Translations under genes and position numbers: made by a program
Shown: in pieces, positions 51,058 through 58,751 of the stretch
Layout: each line of letters starts with the position of its first letter
How positions within the stretch are numbered: position 1 is the stretch's first letter
The notes under the pieces: generated by a model
Told to the model about the DNA's origin: nothing
Databases searched by the model: none
Seen by the model: the letters and a program-made list of their open reading frames with translations, nothing else
Assembly (NCBI RefSeq): GCF_042662225.1
Contig: NZ_JBHSYQ010000016.1
Coordinates: forward strand, 1-64,000
Source of the DNA: Nibribacter roseus
GTDB taxonomy: Bacteria; Bacteroidota; Bacteroidia; Cytophagales; Hymenobacteraceae
Length of the DNA stretch: 64,000 bases
Direction of reading: 5' to 3'

Positions 51058-51270
51058 ATGTCAGAAACAAGCCATTTTTCAAACACCCTCATCCGGATAG
51101 CCGAATTTCAGATGATGTTCTTCCGGGAAGAGCTAAAGCAGGCGGAGCAGGATTTAAAGAGAGGAAAGTTGACCGAGGACGAGTGCTCTCTTCTGAGCCG
51201 CCTGCTACAGAATGACCTTTCACACGTGGAGCTCCGGCTCAGGCTGTTCCAGCGGAGCAGCGGAGGGTAG
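51058..51270 (+). CDS. Small hypothetical phage protein, 70 aa
   Basis: Starts ATG 51058, two bases after the stop of the excisionase-like gene. Mostly helical and charged (REELKQAEQDLKRGKLTEDECSLL), ends RSSGG. No family recognised. Confidence 0.5.
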   Translation: MSETSHFSNTLIRIAEFQMMFFREELKQAEQDLKRGKLTEDECSLLSRLLQNDLSHVELRLRLFQRSSGG

Positions 51271-51487
51271 AAAACAACAGGAACCGTGAAATCCCCAGAT
51301 ATGACTGTTCAGGCCCACCTAGTTCAGACACGGCACCTGAGCTTTAATCTCACCGGGGCTTAAAAAGCGCGGACCCGAACTAAAGAGCTGTAAAGGTAGA
51401 GGTTTAGAAGCTTGGGACAAGAGAATAAATACAGTGATTGCCTGAATAAATACCTATTAAAAAGGCAGGAAAATCTTTTTGCTATAT

Positions 51488-51715
51488 ATGAAAATGGAGC
51501 TTCACGAGAAAATACGCACAGTAGAAACAGATTTGAAATTTCTGCGCGAGCAACGCGAGGAGGCAATGGAGTTGAGGGAAGCCATCCACAAAGACGCCGC
51601 CTACCCGCTCTGGAAAGAGCAGGACGAGAAGGTGAAAAAGGCAGAGGAAGACATCATGCGGAAGGAGCGGGACCTGCAACTGCTGCAGAGCCGCCTCCAA
51701 GGGAGCCTTTTTTAG
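51488..51715 (+). CDS. Small coiled-coil phage protein, 75 aa
   Basis: Starts ATG 51488 (MKMELHEKIRTVETDLKFL). Nearly the whole length is a charged coiled coil. The stop overlaps that of an opposite-strand open frame. No family recognised. A role in DNA binding or scaffolding cannot be told. Confidence 0.5.
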   Translation: MKMELHEKIRTVETDLKFLREQREEAMELREAIHKDAAYPLWKEQDEKVKKAEEDIMRKERDLQLLQSRLQGSLF

Positions 51716-51942
51716 GTGGTCTTTTTAGAGGGCAGCGTGAGCTCAGGACAAGTCGCCTCCATAGGATGCTGCTGGGCAAGCTCAGGGCTCCAGGGCCCAG
51801 AGACAAATTCTGAAATATAATCCTGAGAATAACCAAGCCTAGTCAGCTTGATAGCCAACTTTAGATTAGGCACAGACACTGGTTGTTCAGGGATAGTGTA
51901 TTGGTGAGCCTTGAGGCTGCTGCCTGGAATTCTGTCCATCAC
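51712..51942 (-). CDS. Possible small opposite-strand gene, 76 aa
   Basis: Open frame starting MMDRIPGSSLKAHQYTIPE, with a helix-like core (LKLAIKLTRLGYSQDYISEF) that looks more protein-like than the overlapping plus-strand frames. It would run against the lytic operon and converge with the coiled-coil gene. Uncertain. Confidence 0.3.
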   Translation of the reverse strand: MMDRIPGSSLKAHQYTIPEQPVSVPNLKLAIKLTRLGYSQDYISEFVSGPWSPELAQQHPMEATCPELTLPSKKTT

Positions 51943-52433
51943 ACAATAGATTGTAAGCCCTGGGGGACTTGGTTTACAGATTATTGTCTTAGAAATGTCA
52001 TAAGGTATATAATTAGTAACAGTAATAAAAATACGGTGGATTATAAAGAAAGATTATTAATACCAGCTGCAGGTAAATGCTCGAATTGTGATAGGGCAAC
52101 AGACAAACGACAAATGCTTACCCGCCTGCAGTAGGCGGTGGCCAAGGGCGCTCCGGCAAATTCTGCCATGATGCGCCTAACGCCCTGGCCCCGCCATAAT
52201 TTACATTGCCAAACTACTAACTATGTATATGACAATATCTTTCCAATCTATTTTATCCCCAGCCAGAGCCCCTTAGGCTAACCTATTCCTTTTGTATTCA
52301 ACCATTGAAAAAACCTGCCCACGGGGCGGGGTGGAATTTAATTGCCCTTTGCGAACGCCTTAGTCCGGCTTTCCCGCACTCGTGTTGGGGTCAGGCTCAG
52401 GCGGCAAAGCCAAACAAACAGGGTCTGCAACAA
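51943..52433. other. Gene-poor stretch before the replication-like gene
   Basis: About 490 bp without a convincing gene. It is AT-rich at first, then changes to GC-rich sequence from about 52,315. A phage origin or regulatory RNA is possible, but no direct evidence was seen apart from the hairpin at 52,434. Confidence 0.4.
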
Positions 52434-52482
52434 GGGGCCGGCCTTGGCCTGGAGTGGACACACCCCAGGTACGGCCGGTCCC
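52434..52482 (+). other. GC-rich hairpin before the replication-like gene
   Basis: GGGGCCGGCCTTGGCCTGG (52434-52452) and CCCAGGTACGGCCGGTCC (52464-52481) pair with few mismatches around AGTGGACACACC. It ends 22 bp before the ATG. It may be a structured leader, an origin element or a protein-binding site. Confidence 0.5.
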
Positions 52483-52504
52483 GCAACCTTAAAAGACATT
52501 TACC

Positions 52505-53803
52505 ATGCTGCCATACAAGATTGAACAGGGCAAGGCGCTGCTTGCCTGGAAATGCTTCACCGAGAAAGAGAACGAAAAGCAACCAGTGGTGGAGCGGAAG
52601 CGCGTACTGAAGAAGACAGGGCAGGAGCAGACTTTCTTCACCTGCAACAAAGCCTTTAAGCAGACCGTCACCGCCACCGGCGAGCGGCTGATCAAATTGT
52701 ACATCAGGGCCTATGAGCGTTCCATGGCCGGCGGCTTCAGGCCCGAGTTTGACGGTGACATGCCCGTGCTCTTCATCAACGCCGTGTCGCTGGCCAGGCA
52801 GTGCAACGCCTCTGACCGCACCATGCGCAACCACATCCGGAAGCTCAAGAAAGTAGGCCTCATCAGCAGGTACGTTTTCCACGGCCGCAACCATGATTTC
52901 GAGCTGTGCATAACCCCCAAGATCATGTTCCCAACAGACCCAAGGCAGGTTACGGACCTCCAGCCCGAGGCTCGGGTTTCTCCTCCAGAATGCACGGATT
53001 TTCCGGCTAATGTAGCATTTGCAACTACTGGAAACATAGAAAGAGAAATCAGCAGTGTGGACAAGTTAGGAGTGGCGGAGCCACAGGCTGCCATGCCTGC
53101 CGGCGATGGCACAGGCAACACGCTAGAAACCTCTTCTGCGGGCCACACAGGGCCGCAACAGGGGCAGCTTTCGGCACAGAGCGGGCCTACCGAGCCCCTG
53201 AACGCCAGAAAGCTTGGAACGGGAGCCGGGGGCGGGGCGGCCCCAGAAAAGCCGCCTGTGCGGCCTGAATTCCTTTCTTTCGTGGAGTTGTTCTGGAGTT
53301 ACGCCAAGCATGTGCTCTACCCGCACCTGGAGTTTGACCAAACCCAGGACAAGCTGGCGAAAAATGCCATCTGGGCAGGTGTTTACCTCGGTTTCAAAGC
53401 AGATCTGACGGAGGACCAATGGGAGAAATACCACCTGCAGGCCATGGAGCGGCTGGATCTGGCAGCCCAGTATTACCTGAACCATCCCGACAAATACCCC
53501 CCGATGCCCTACGCAGAGTGGGTACCCGACACCGGCTATTTCGATGCCCAAAACAGATTGGGCTTCCAGAAAACCCTGGACTGGCACACCCAGAAACAGG
53601 TTTGGGCGCACCAGCAGCGCGTATCGGATGCCCTGCGCCGTGCCAAGGCGGATTTCATCAAGCACAAAAAAGGCAAAGCCCCCAAGCGCCTGCAGGCCAA
53701 GTCACCGCTGCAGCTCTTCAAGTTCCATGAAGACAAGATCCGGAGACTAGGGACCGATGCCCTCAACAGATTCTACCGACAGCACACCATACCAAACCTA
53801 TAG
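52505..53803 (+). CDS. Phage replication-like protein with winged helix
   Basis: Protein of 432 aa. The N-terminal half includes VTATGERLIKLYIRAYERSMAGG and a winged-helix-like part (LARQCNASDRTMRNHIRKLKKVGLISRYVFHGRNHDFEL, about 98-136). A poorly ordered Pro/Gly-rich linker (about 150-250) follows, then a helical C-terminal domain with a basic tail (KAKSPLQLFKFHEDKIRRLG). Winged-helix phage proteins of this size often start or load replication; this is inferred from position. Confidence 0.55.
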   Translation: MLPYKIEQGKALLAWKCFTEKENEKQPVVERKRVLKKTGQEQTFFTCNKAFKQTVTATGERLIKLYIRAYERSMAGGFRPEFDGDMPVLFINAVSLARQCNASDRTMRNHIRKLKKVGLISRYVFHGRNHDFELCITPKIMFPTDPRQVTDLQPEARVSPPECTDFPANVAFATTGNIEREISSVDKLGVAEPQAAMPAGDGTGNTLETSSAGHTGPQQGQLSAQSGPTEPLNARKLGTGAGGGAAPEKPPVRPEFLSFVELFWSYAKHVLYPHLEFDQTQDKLAKNAIWAGVYLGFKADLTEDQWEKYHLQAMERLDLAAQYYLNHPDKYPPMPYAEWVPDTGYFDAQNRLGFQKTLDWHTQKQVWAHQQRVSDALRRAKADFIKHKKGKAPKRLQAKSPLQLFKFHEDKIRRLGTDALNRFYRQHTIPNL

Positions 53804-53877
53804 CGGTTATAGAACGCAAGCGTAAACTTTATATCTAAAGTAAAAATGATGGATCTACACAAAGAAATTGGGAGGTG

Positions 53878-54306
53878 CTATCTAGCTGTCAGCCAAGAAA
53901 TTGCCCTAGTCGTGCTGTTGAAATCCTTGAAGGAGAAAGGGAATGACTGCTTATCAAGTAATTGTGTGATGGCCAACCTCACACTGTCCTCCGTGAGAAG
54001 GCTTGGAGAATTTACCAGTGCCACTTTACCCACCCCAACGTCTTGGCAAGCCTCAGCGATTAGCTTAGTGACATACGCTAGCTCCTCGTCTTTCCACCTG
54101 ATGATGGCTTTGGAGGAGTCTAGAAGGAGAAAATGTATTTCAAGGGTACTGAAGGCCTTTTCAAACGCGGCAATAGCCGCCATTATCTCATCTTCCGGGA
54201 AACCGTTCAGGATGCCATACTTGGCTCCAATGATTTTTTGGTCAGGGTAGTAAACCATCTCCACAATACTACTACTGTAAAGCACTTGGGTGAAATTATC
54301 AGACAC
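53878..54306 (-). CDS. SpoIIAA/STAS-like small protein
   Basis: Protein of 142 aa on the minus strand, opposite to the lytic operon. Layout as in the proteins at 30,699 and 45,104: IVEMVYYPDQKIIGAKYG strands, HFLLLDSSKAIIRWKDEE strand, and TTRAISWLTAR at the end. It is preferred over an antisense plus-strand frame of similar length, which looks like its shadow. Function unknown. Confidence 0.55.
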   Translation of the reverse strand: MSDNFTQVLYSSSIVEMVYYPDQKIIGAKYGILNGFPEDEIMAAIAAFEKAFSTLEIHFLLLDSSKAIIRWKDEELAYVTKLIAEACQDVGVGKVALVNSPSLLTEDSVRLAITQLLDKQSFPFSFKDFNSTTRAISWLTAR

Positions 54307-54418
54307 CTAAAGGAAATTTTATATAGCCAGAATGAAAAACAATAAGACAGGTTTACGCTAAGGTTCCCGAAGTGTTTTGCTTTTAAATGAATAAATAAAC
54401 AATAAAAACCAATGTTTC

Positions 54419-54622
54419 ATGTGGGTAATAAAATTTGAAAATGGCGGTGAGCCATATTGGATAGCTGATGGACATGGTGACCCAGCTAGAACTTTGGTCA
54501 AGGAAAATGCCAAGGCATTTAGGTATCACAAGGAAGCTAAGGCTGCGCTTTGGGATGTTATCAAAAACAATCCGCATAGGTACTATGGCAAGCCTATGGA
54601 ACCAGTAATTGAAAGAAAATAA
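54419..54622 (+). CDS. Small hypothetical phage protein, 67 aa
   Basis: Starts MWVIKFENGGEPYWIADGHGDP. Contains aromatic and basic residues (YHKEAKAALWDVIKNNPHRYYGKP). No family recognised. First of four short genes in a row. Confidence 0.5.
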   Translation: MWVIKFENGGEPYWIADGHGDPARTLVKENAKAFRYHKEAKAALWDVIKNNPHRYYGKPMEPVIERK

Positions 54623-54632
54623 CCAATGGTTT

Positions 54633-54857
54633 ATGAAAAACGATGAAAAGCAAATGGAGCTTTTAGTTCTTCAGGGGCAACTGCAGGAGACTCTCAAAGG
54701 CTTGAAAACGGAAATTGAATCTTTCGAGCGAAAACGACTTGATTTCAAAAATCTAGATCATTCCTACTATCTGAAACAGATTGCTGATATAACGGCAGTT
54801 TACCAGAAGAAGATATCTGACCAAACTTACTCCATGAGAGTTTTAATGCACAAATAA
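54633..54857 (+). CDS. Small hypothetical phage protein, 74 aa
   Basis: ATG 54633 (MKNDEKQMELLVLQGQLQ) is more likely than the TTG at 54609. Coiled-coil helices up to about residue 35, then an aromatic-rich end. Next gene 11 bp on. Confidence 0.45.
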   Translation: MKNDEKQMELLVLQGQLQETLKGLKTEIESFERKRLDFKNLDHSYYLKQIADITAVYQKKISDQTYSMRVLMHK

Positions 54858-54868
54858 TCAATATAACA

Positions 54869-55174
54869 ATGCAAACACAACAGACTTACCAGCGAACGGA
54901 GAAAGGGCAAAAGCTGGTGGCCCACGCCATGACCAAGATGATCATCTGGTGGAACGAGGAAGGGATCAGGCTGGGCAACGGCAACGAATCTTTTACCATG
55001 CACTCCAGAGACAACATCGGCAACCGCCGATCACATAACGCTGATCTGGGCATCAGCCGACTGAAGAAGTATGCCTACACCTGGAAGACTCGGATCAAGT
55101 TGGCCATCATCTATGACATGCACACAGGTAAGCCGCTCTGGCGGTTTGAGAACGGCAGCTGGTTTATGGTATGA
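54869..55174 (+). CDS. Hypothetical phage protein, 101 aa
   Basis: Basic protein with several Trp and Met residues (MTKMIIWWNEEGIRLGNG). Contains SRDNIGNRRSHNADLGISRLKKYAYTWKTRIKLAII. Stop overlaps the next start by 4 bp, a sign of translational coupling. No family recognised. Confidence 0.55.
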   Translation: MQTQQTYQRTEKGQKLVAHAMTKMIIWWNEEGIRLGNGNESFTMHSRDNIGNRRSHNADLGISRLKKYAYTWKTRIKLAIIYDMHTGKPLWRFENGSWFMV

Positions 55175-55506
55175 TGCTAATTTTTGAAAAACAGCCCATA
55201 AACATAGATTATCTAGAGGCGGAAGCTCTGGCCATGGCCATCTATGAATTCATTGTCCAGGCACCGAAAAGAAAGCATGTGCCGCTGGAGGAGATCCTGA
55301 GCCTAACTCCACTTGCCCGACTCAACAGACGCCTGGTGAGCCGGGCCAACTCAGAACGCCTGAAGCCCAAGCCTAAACCCTTCGTGTTCAAGCTAAGTCC
55401 GGAGGAGCTGCTGTCGGTAAGGCGTTGTATTCAATGCCAGGCGCATGAGCTGAAGCTGCAGGTGGTTTTAGGAAAGATCCAGCAGAAGGCGTTAAACTTT
55501 ACCTAA
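55171..55506 (+). CDS. Hypothetical phage protein, 111 aa
   Basis: Starts ATG 55171, coupled to the previous gene by a 4-bp overlap. Basic and helical; contains KPKPKPFVFKLSPEELLSVRRCIQC. No family recognised. Confidence 0.55.
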   Translation: MMLIFEKQPINIDYLEAEALAMAIYEFIVQAPKRKHVPLEEILSLTPLARLNRRLVSRANSERLKPKPKPFVFKLSPEELLSVRRCIQCQAHELKLQVVLGKIQQKALNFT

Positions 55507-55571
55507 AAAACCTACAGGTGAAATTTATATGGTGATGAGTGGTAGAGAAAGAGTAGTTTTCTCCCTTGCAC

Positions 55572-55793
55572 TCAATCCTCATATTCATAAAGGCTATCTA
55601 AAAGTAATGATAGCTCTACTTTGTCAAGCGGTTTTGTGAAAAAGCCTTTTGCACCAAGTGAGGTAGCTTTTGCTCTGTCTTCTTCATTTGAGGATGAAGT
55701 AACAACCACAACTGTGGTCTTCGAGTGAAGATTAAGTTTATTTAGCGTCTCCATAAAGTCAAAGCCATCCATTAGCGGCATGTTCAGGTCTTA
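55572..55793 (-). pseudogene. Truncated response-regulator receiver domain
   Basis: The minus strand encodes DLNMPLMDGFDFMETL and a receiver C-terminal half (TTVVVVTSSSNEEDRAKATSLGAKGFFTKPLDK). Asp of DLNMP is the phospho-acceptor site of a receiver domain and KPLDK holds the conserved Lys. A TAA directly precedes the Asp codon and the N-terminal strand and acidic pair are absent. It is a broken remnant; an ATG at 55781 could still start a short peptide. Confidence 0.65.
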
Positions 55794-55921
55794 CTGGAAG
55801 TGATAAGTAGTGAACTAGGGCATTTAAATCTGGGTTTTTGCAGCGAAGAATTTATTTGCGAAATGGTCCTTTCTAGCCATGGGATTATAGGATAAATTTC
55901 AGTATCTTAATTCTCCCATTT

Positions 55922-56473
55922 ATGCTGCTCTCCATCCACATCCCCGTAAAGCCCCACGTCAAGAAGTTTCTTGTGGCCAAGTACGGCGGCATCTATAAAC
56001 TCTGCATGCGTGACCACATTGGGGTGACGCTGTTCAACATGCTCCGCAGACCCAAGGCAAAGGCCCGTGAAATAGAACGCGTAAAGAAATTTACCCAGCG
56101 TTACACCGTGAGCATTCCGGAGCACTTCATCACTGACCTTGGGTGCAAAAACCTCGATGGCGAGACGCTGGTGCAGTTTAATTCCCTTGTGGAGGATTTT
56201 CTCCTGACCTGTTTCCATGAGTTCGTAGAGAACATGGAGGCCTGCGGTATGGAGCAACGCCATGCCATCGCCTACTTCATGGCCAAATACGAGTTTGATG
56301 AGACGGACGTGAAATACGACGCTTTAAAGAAGTCTTACCAGCGTTACCGCACTACCCAGCGCGAGGCGGGGGTGCCCAAACCCGAGGGCGTGATCATGCT
56401 GCCGTTCCTGGTTTTTCTTAAAACTCTTTCAGCCACTTCCCGCACAAAGGAGCTGATAAAAAATGTGGCATAA
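55922..56473 (+). CDS. Hypothetical phage protein, 183 aa
   Basis: Basic helical protein starting MLLSIHIPVKPHVKKFLV. Blocks such as FTQRYTVSIPEHFITDLGCKN, and then MEQRHAIAYFMAKYEFDETDVKYDALKKSYQRYRTTQ, suggest a DNA-binding or sigma-like regulator, but no family was recognised. Last gene before the structural region, which makes a late-gene activator plausible. Confidence 0.55.
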   Translation: MLLSIHIPVKPHVKKFLVAKYGGIYKLCMRDHIGVTLFNMLRRPKAKAREIERVKKFTQRYTVSIPEHFITDLGCKNLDGETLVQFNSLVEDFLLTCFHEFVENMEACGMEQRHAIAYFMAKYEFDETDVKYDALKKSYQRYRTTQREAGVPKPEGVIMLPFLVFLKTLSATSRTKELIKNVA

Positions 56474-56559
56474 TTCGCCGGGACTTTTGTCCCGCGTTTT
56501 TAGCGCCGATTACGGCTTTTTCCTACAAAAGTTATTGAAATCGCCGGGACTTTTGTCCC
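56474..56559 (+). repeat. Pair of direct repeats with GGGACTTTTGTCCC hairpins
   Basis: TCGCCGGGACTTTTGTCCC occurs at 56475-56493 and 56541-56559, the first right after the stop of the previous gene. Each contains the inverted repeat GGGAC-TTTT-GTCCC. They may end the early transcript or be operator sites for the late promoter just downstream. Confidence 0.7.
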
Positions 56560-56617
56560 CTGAATTTTTTGCCCCGAACATAGCATTTTCTCCAGTATAA
56601 AAGGACCCGATCTGGCT

Positions 56618-56653
56618 GTCCTTTCCGATAGCCAACTCAGCTCTCACCTTTGC
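56618..56653 (+). promoter_or_regulatory. Phage late promoter 1
   Basis: Boxes GTCCTTTCC (56618) and ACCTTTGC (56646), start-to-start distance 28 bp, 20 bp before ATG 56673. The same two boxes and distance recur at 60,302 and 63,826. The second box resembles the host -7 box TAnnTTTG. Confidence 0.75.
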
Positions 56654-56672
56654 GCTTGCTACTTGGTTAACT

Positions 56673-57299
56673 ATGCGCAATATCCTTCCAATAGATTCAG
56701 ACAACATAGGTGGGCTGGAGGCGGTTTTCTACACCGCCTCCAGCAATGTGGTTTGGGACCGGTTCCCTGAGCGCGACGGTTTGCGTCTGCAGGGAGATAT
56801 TTTGCTGAAGCCAGGTACCACCTGGGGAATGGTCACCTTCACCCGCGACACTCCCGGTTTCAACATGGTGCCCAAGCGTGACCGCCGGGGTATCATCTAC
56901 ACGCATGACCTGAAGGGCTCCATTCCTAAAGACACCCCTGATCTGGCTGAGTTGCTGTATGAGCTGCAGCGGGGCCGGTACGTGGTGCTGCACCGTGACA
57001 GCAACGGCTACCTGAAGTTTTCCGGGTCAAGGGATTTCACCTTCAGGTTTGAATACAAACACGACTCAGGTGAGAACCCCACCAGCAGAAACAGTTACAC
57101 GGCCGGTTTCAAAAGCGAGAGCCTGCACCCGCCTTTTTTCTATTCGGGAAACTTTGCCGTCACGGACATAGGGGAGGGCAATGGCCAGAGCGGATCCATC
57201 AGGGTGATGTTCAACGGCGAGCTTGTGAAGATTGTGCAGCCAGGGGAGACACTGAACATAGAAAGTGAGTTTTCACTCGAATTTAAGATTCTGATATGA
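56673..57299 (+). CDS. Phage structural protein, unassigned, 208 aa
   Basis: Starts ATG 56673. Beta-rich, with many Gly/Pro turns (LYELQRGRYVVLHRDSNGYLKFSG, FTFRFEYKHDSGEN) and a final strand SEFSLEFKILI. It overlaps the tail-fibre-like gene by 4 bp. A tail or baseplate role fits position, but no family was recognised. Confidence 0.5.
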   Translation: MRNILPIDSDNIGGLEAVFYTASSNVVWDRFPERDGLRLQGDILLKPGTTWGMVTFTRDTPGFNMVPKRDRRGIIYTHDLKGSIPKDTPDLAELLYELQRGRYVVLHRDSNGYLKFSGSRDFTFRFEYKHDSGENPTSRNSYTAGFKSESLHPPFFYSGNFAVTDIGEGNGQSGSIRVMFNGELVKIVQPGETLNIESEFSLEFKILI

Positions 57300-58438
57300 C
57301 GGCAGAGGAAATACAGGCGCTGAAGGACAGCATTGCCGCCAAGCTTGTTTCTGGCCTTGGCGGTGGAACCGATGTGGCCAAGATCCGCGAAGCGGTGCTT
57401 CTGGCGGTGGACGGCATTGCCCCCAAGCTTGCCGGAACCGGTAAGTTCAAAGGCATCTGGGCAGCAGGGGCAATGCTGGCCGACACTTTCTGGGTGTACG
57501 GCAACATTATATGGCGAACGAAGCAGGACTTCAACAGCGCTGTTGCCCCGACCGCAAACAACGCCTATTGGGAGAAGGTGCTGGAAGATACCAGTAACGG
57601 CGGCGGCACCTGGGGAACCATATCCGGATTGATAGAAGACCAGACCGACCTTACCGAATATGTTAAAGCTGAAATATCTACGGCTATACAGGGAATAGAG
57701 ATTCCCGAGCCTCCGGAGGGGTATGAATGGGTATCAACAATCGGAGTTGTGATTGAGGAAAGTGACAACGGCGGGGAGGTTCAGCTTTCTGCAGGTGTCA
57801 TAAAAAAACCGGACGGGGCAGAGACAACAATACAACCGTCTAACCACCAATACTCAAACACCTCACTTGGCATGAAGCGGCGCGACCTATATTTCCTTGC
57901 GTCAGCTAACTTGGCAATAAATGTGATACTAGGTGATCCGGCAAACTCCAATTCGGCGATGGAAACCCCAGTGTTACCGCCTGGCGGCATATTCGTGACA
58001 TATGTAGACATAAGCGACGGATCAATTCCGCCTTCCACGCCCGCACCGGCAGACTTGTCGGGGTATGTGAAATTTGCAGACCTCACCCAAACACTGGGTA
58101 CGGCATCGGACAAAGCCCCGAGTGAGAAAGCGGTTAGTGATGCTGTCAGCGTCACGAATACGGCAGTGGGGAATATCAACGGAGGGTATCCGTTGAAGTT
58201 TGACAAAAAGCAGATAATATCCGCCACGGTCATTGGGGCCAGCACCTTTACCATCGACACCACAGGCCTTAAGCCAGGTACCCCTATTCTGCTTGTTTTG
58301 GATATGACATCTGGTGCAGGGGTGGCAATCGGCGCGGGAGCCACTAAAAAGGCGGGGGACTTTCTTCAGCACGGCATCAACTACGTCGAGCTGTTCGCAG
58401 TTTCGGCCACGAATATTTTCTACGAAATCTACCAGTAG
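57296..58438 (+). CDS. Probable tail-fibre protein
   Basis: Protein of 380 aa. A carbohydrate-binding-like segment lies near the N-terminus (FKGIWAAGAMLADTFWVYGNIIWRTKQDFNSAVAPTANNAYWEKV, about 50-95), then a long beta-rich shaft with SDKAPSEKAVSDAVSVTN (typical for tail fibres) and a C-terminal IGASTFTIDTTGLKPGTP part. Preceding and following genes overlap or nearly touch it. Receptor-binding role inferred. Confidence 0.65.
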   Translation: MTAEEIQALKDSIAAKLVSGLGGGTDVAKIREAVLLAVDGIAPKLAGTGKFKGIWAAGAMLADTFWVYGNIIWRTKQDFNSAVAPTANNAYWEKVLEDTSNGGGTWGTISGLIEDQTDLTEYVKAEISTAIQGIEIPEPPEGYEWVSTIGVVIEESDNGGEVQLSAGVIKKPDGAETTIQPSNHQYSNTSLGMKRRDLYFLASANLAINVILGDPANSNSAMETPVLPPGGIFVTYVDISDGSIPPSTPAPADLSGYVKFADLTQTLGTASDKAPSEKAVSDAVSVTNTAVGNINGGYPLKFDKKQIISATVIGASTFTIDTTGLKPGTPILLVLDMTSGAGVAIGAGATKKAGDFLQHGINYVELFAVSATNIFYEIYQ

Positions 58439-58439
58439 C

Positions 58440-58751
58440 ATGAAAATACAACTTACAAAGACCCTTGTCTATGACACCGAGCTGGGGCTAGGTGAGCAGG
58501 AGGCGGCGGTGCAGGATTACCTGAACGAGATAGCCTTCGACTACAATAACGCGGTAGAAGCGGAAAGCGTTTTCGAGGGAACAGGAGAGGCGGGGAAACC
58601 CAAGCGTTATTCTAAATTAGTGCATTTGGTAAAAGGCGATACGGCTAGTATTAAAACCGTTGTTTTTTGGGTTTATGAAAACGAGTACGGCACAAAATAT
58701 GCATGGTCGGGTACTCATTCTTTATATTTAGAATTTATAGGAAATGTCTAA
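58440..58751 (+). CDS. Small phage structural or chaperone protein, 103 aa
   Basis: ATG 58440 starts a frame of MKIQLTKTLVYDTELGLGEQ; it overlaps the tailspike-like gene by 8 bp. Alternation of polar and hydrophobic residues, ending SLYLEFIGNV. No family recognised. The position fits a tail-fibre assembly factor. Confidence 0.5.
   Translation: MKIQLTKTLVYDTELGLGEQEAAVQDYLNEIAFDYNNAVEAESVFEGTGEAGKPKRYSKLVHLVKGDTASIKTVVFWVYENEYGTKYAWSGTHSLYLEFIGNV

Noticed and set aside
51412..51813. Plus-strand frame overlapping the coiled-coil gene
   Set aside because: Arg/Gly/Pro-rich translation typical of an out-of-frame shadow; the coiled-coil frame at 51488 is better.
51883..52134. Plus-strand frame of 83 codons
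   Set aside because: No recognisable pattern, overlaps an opposite frame and lies in a composition change; no support.
53846..54250. Plus-strand gene of 134 codons
   Set aside because: It is antisense to the SpoIIAA-like gene (53878-54306), whose protein has a family-like pattern, while this frame has Ser/Arg-rich shadow composition.
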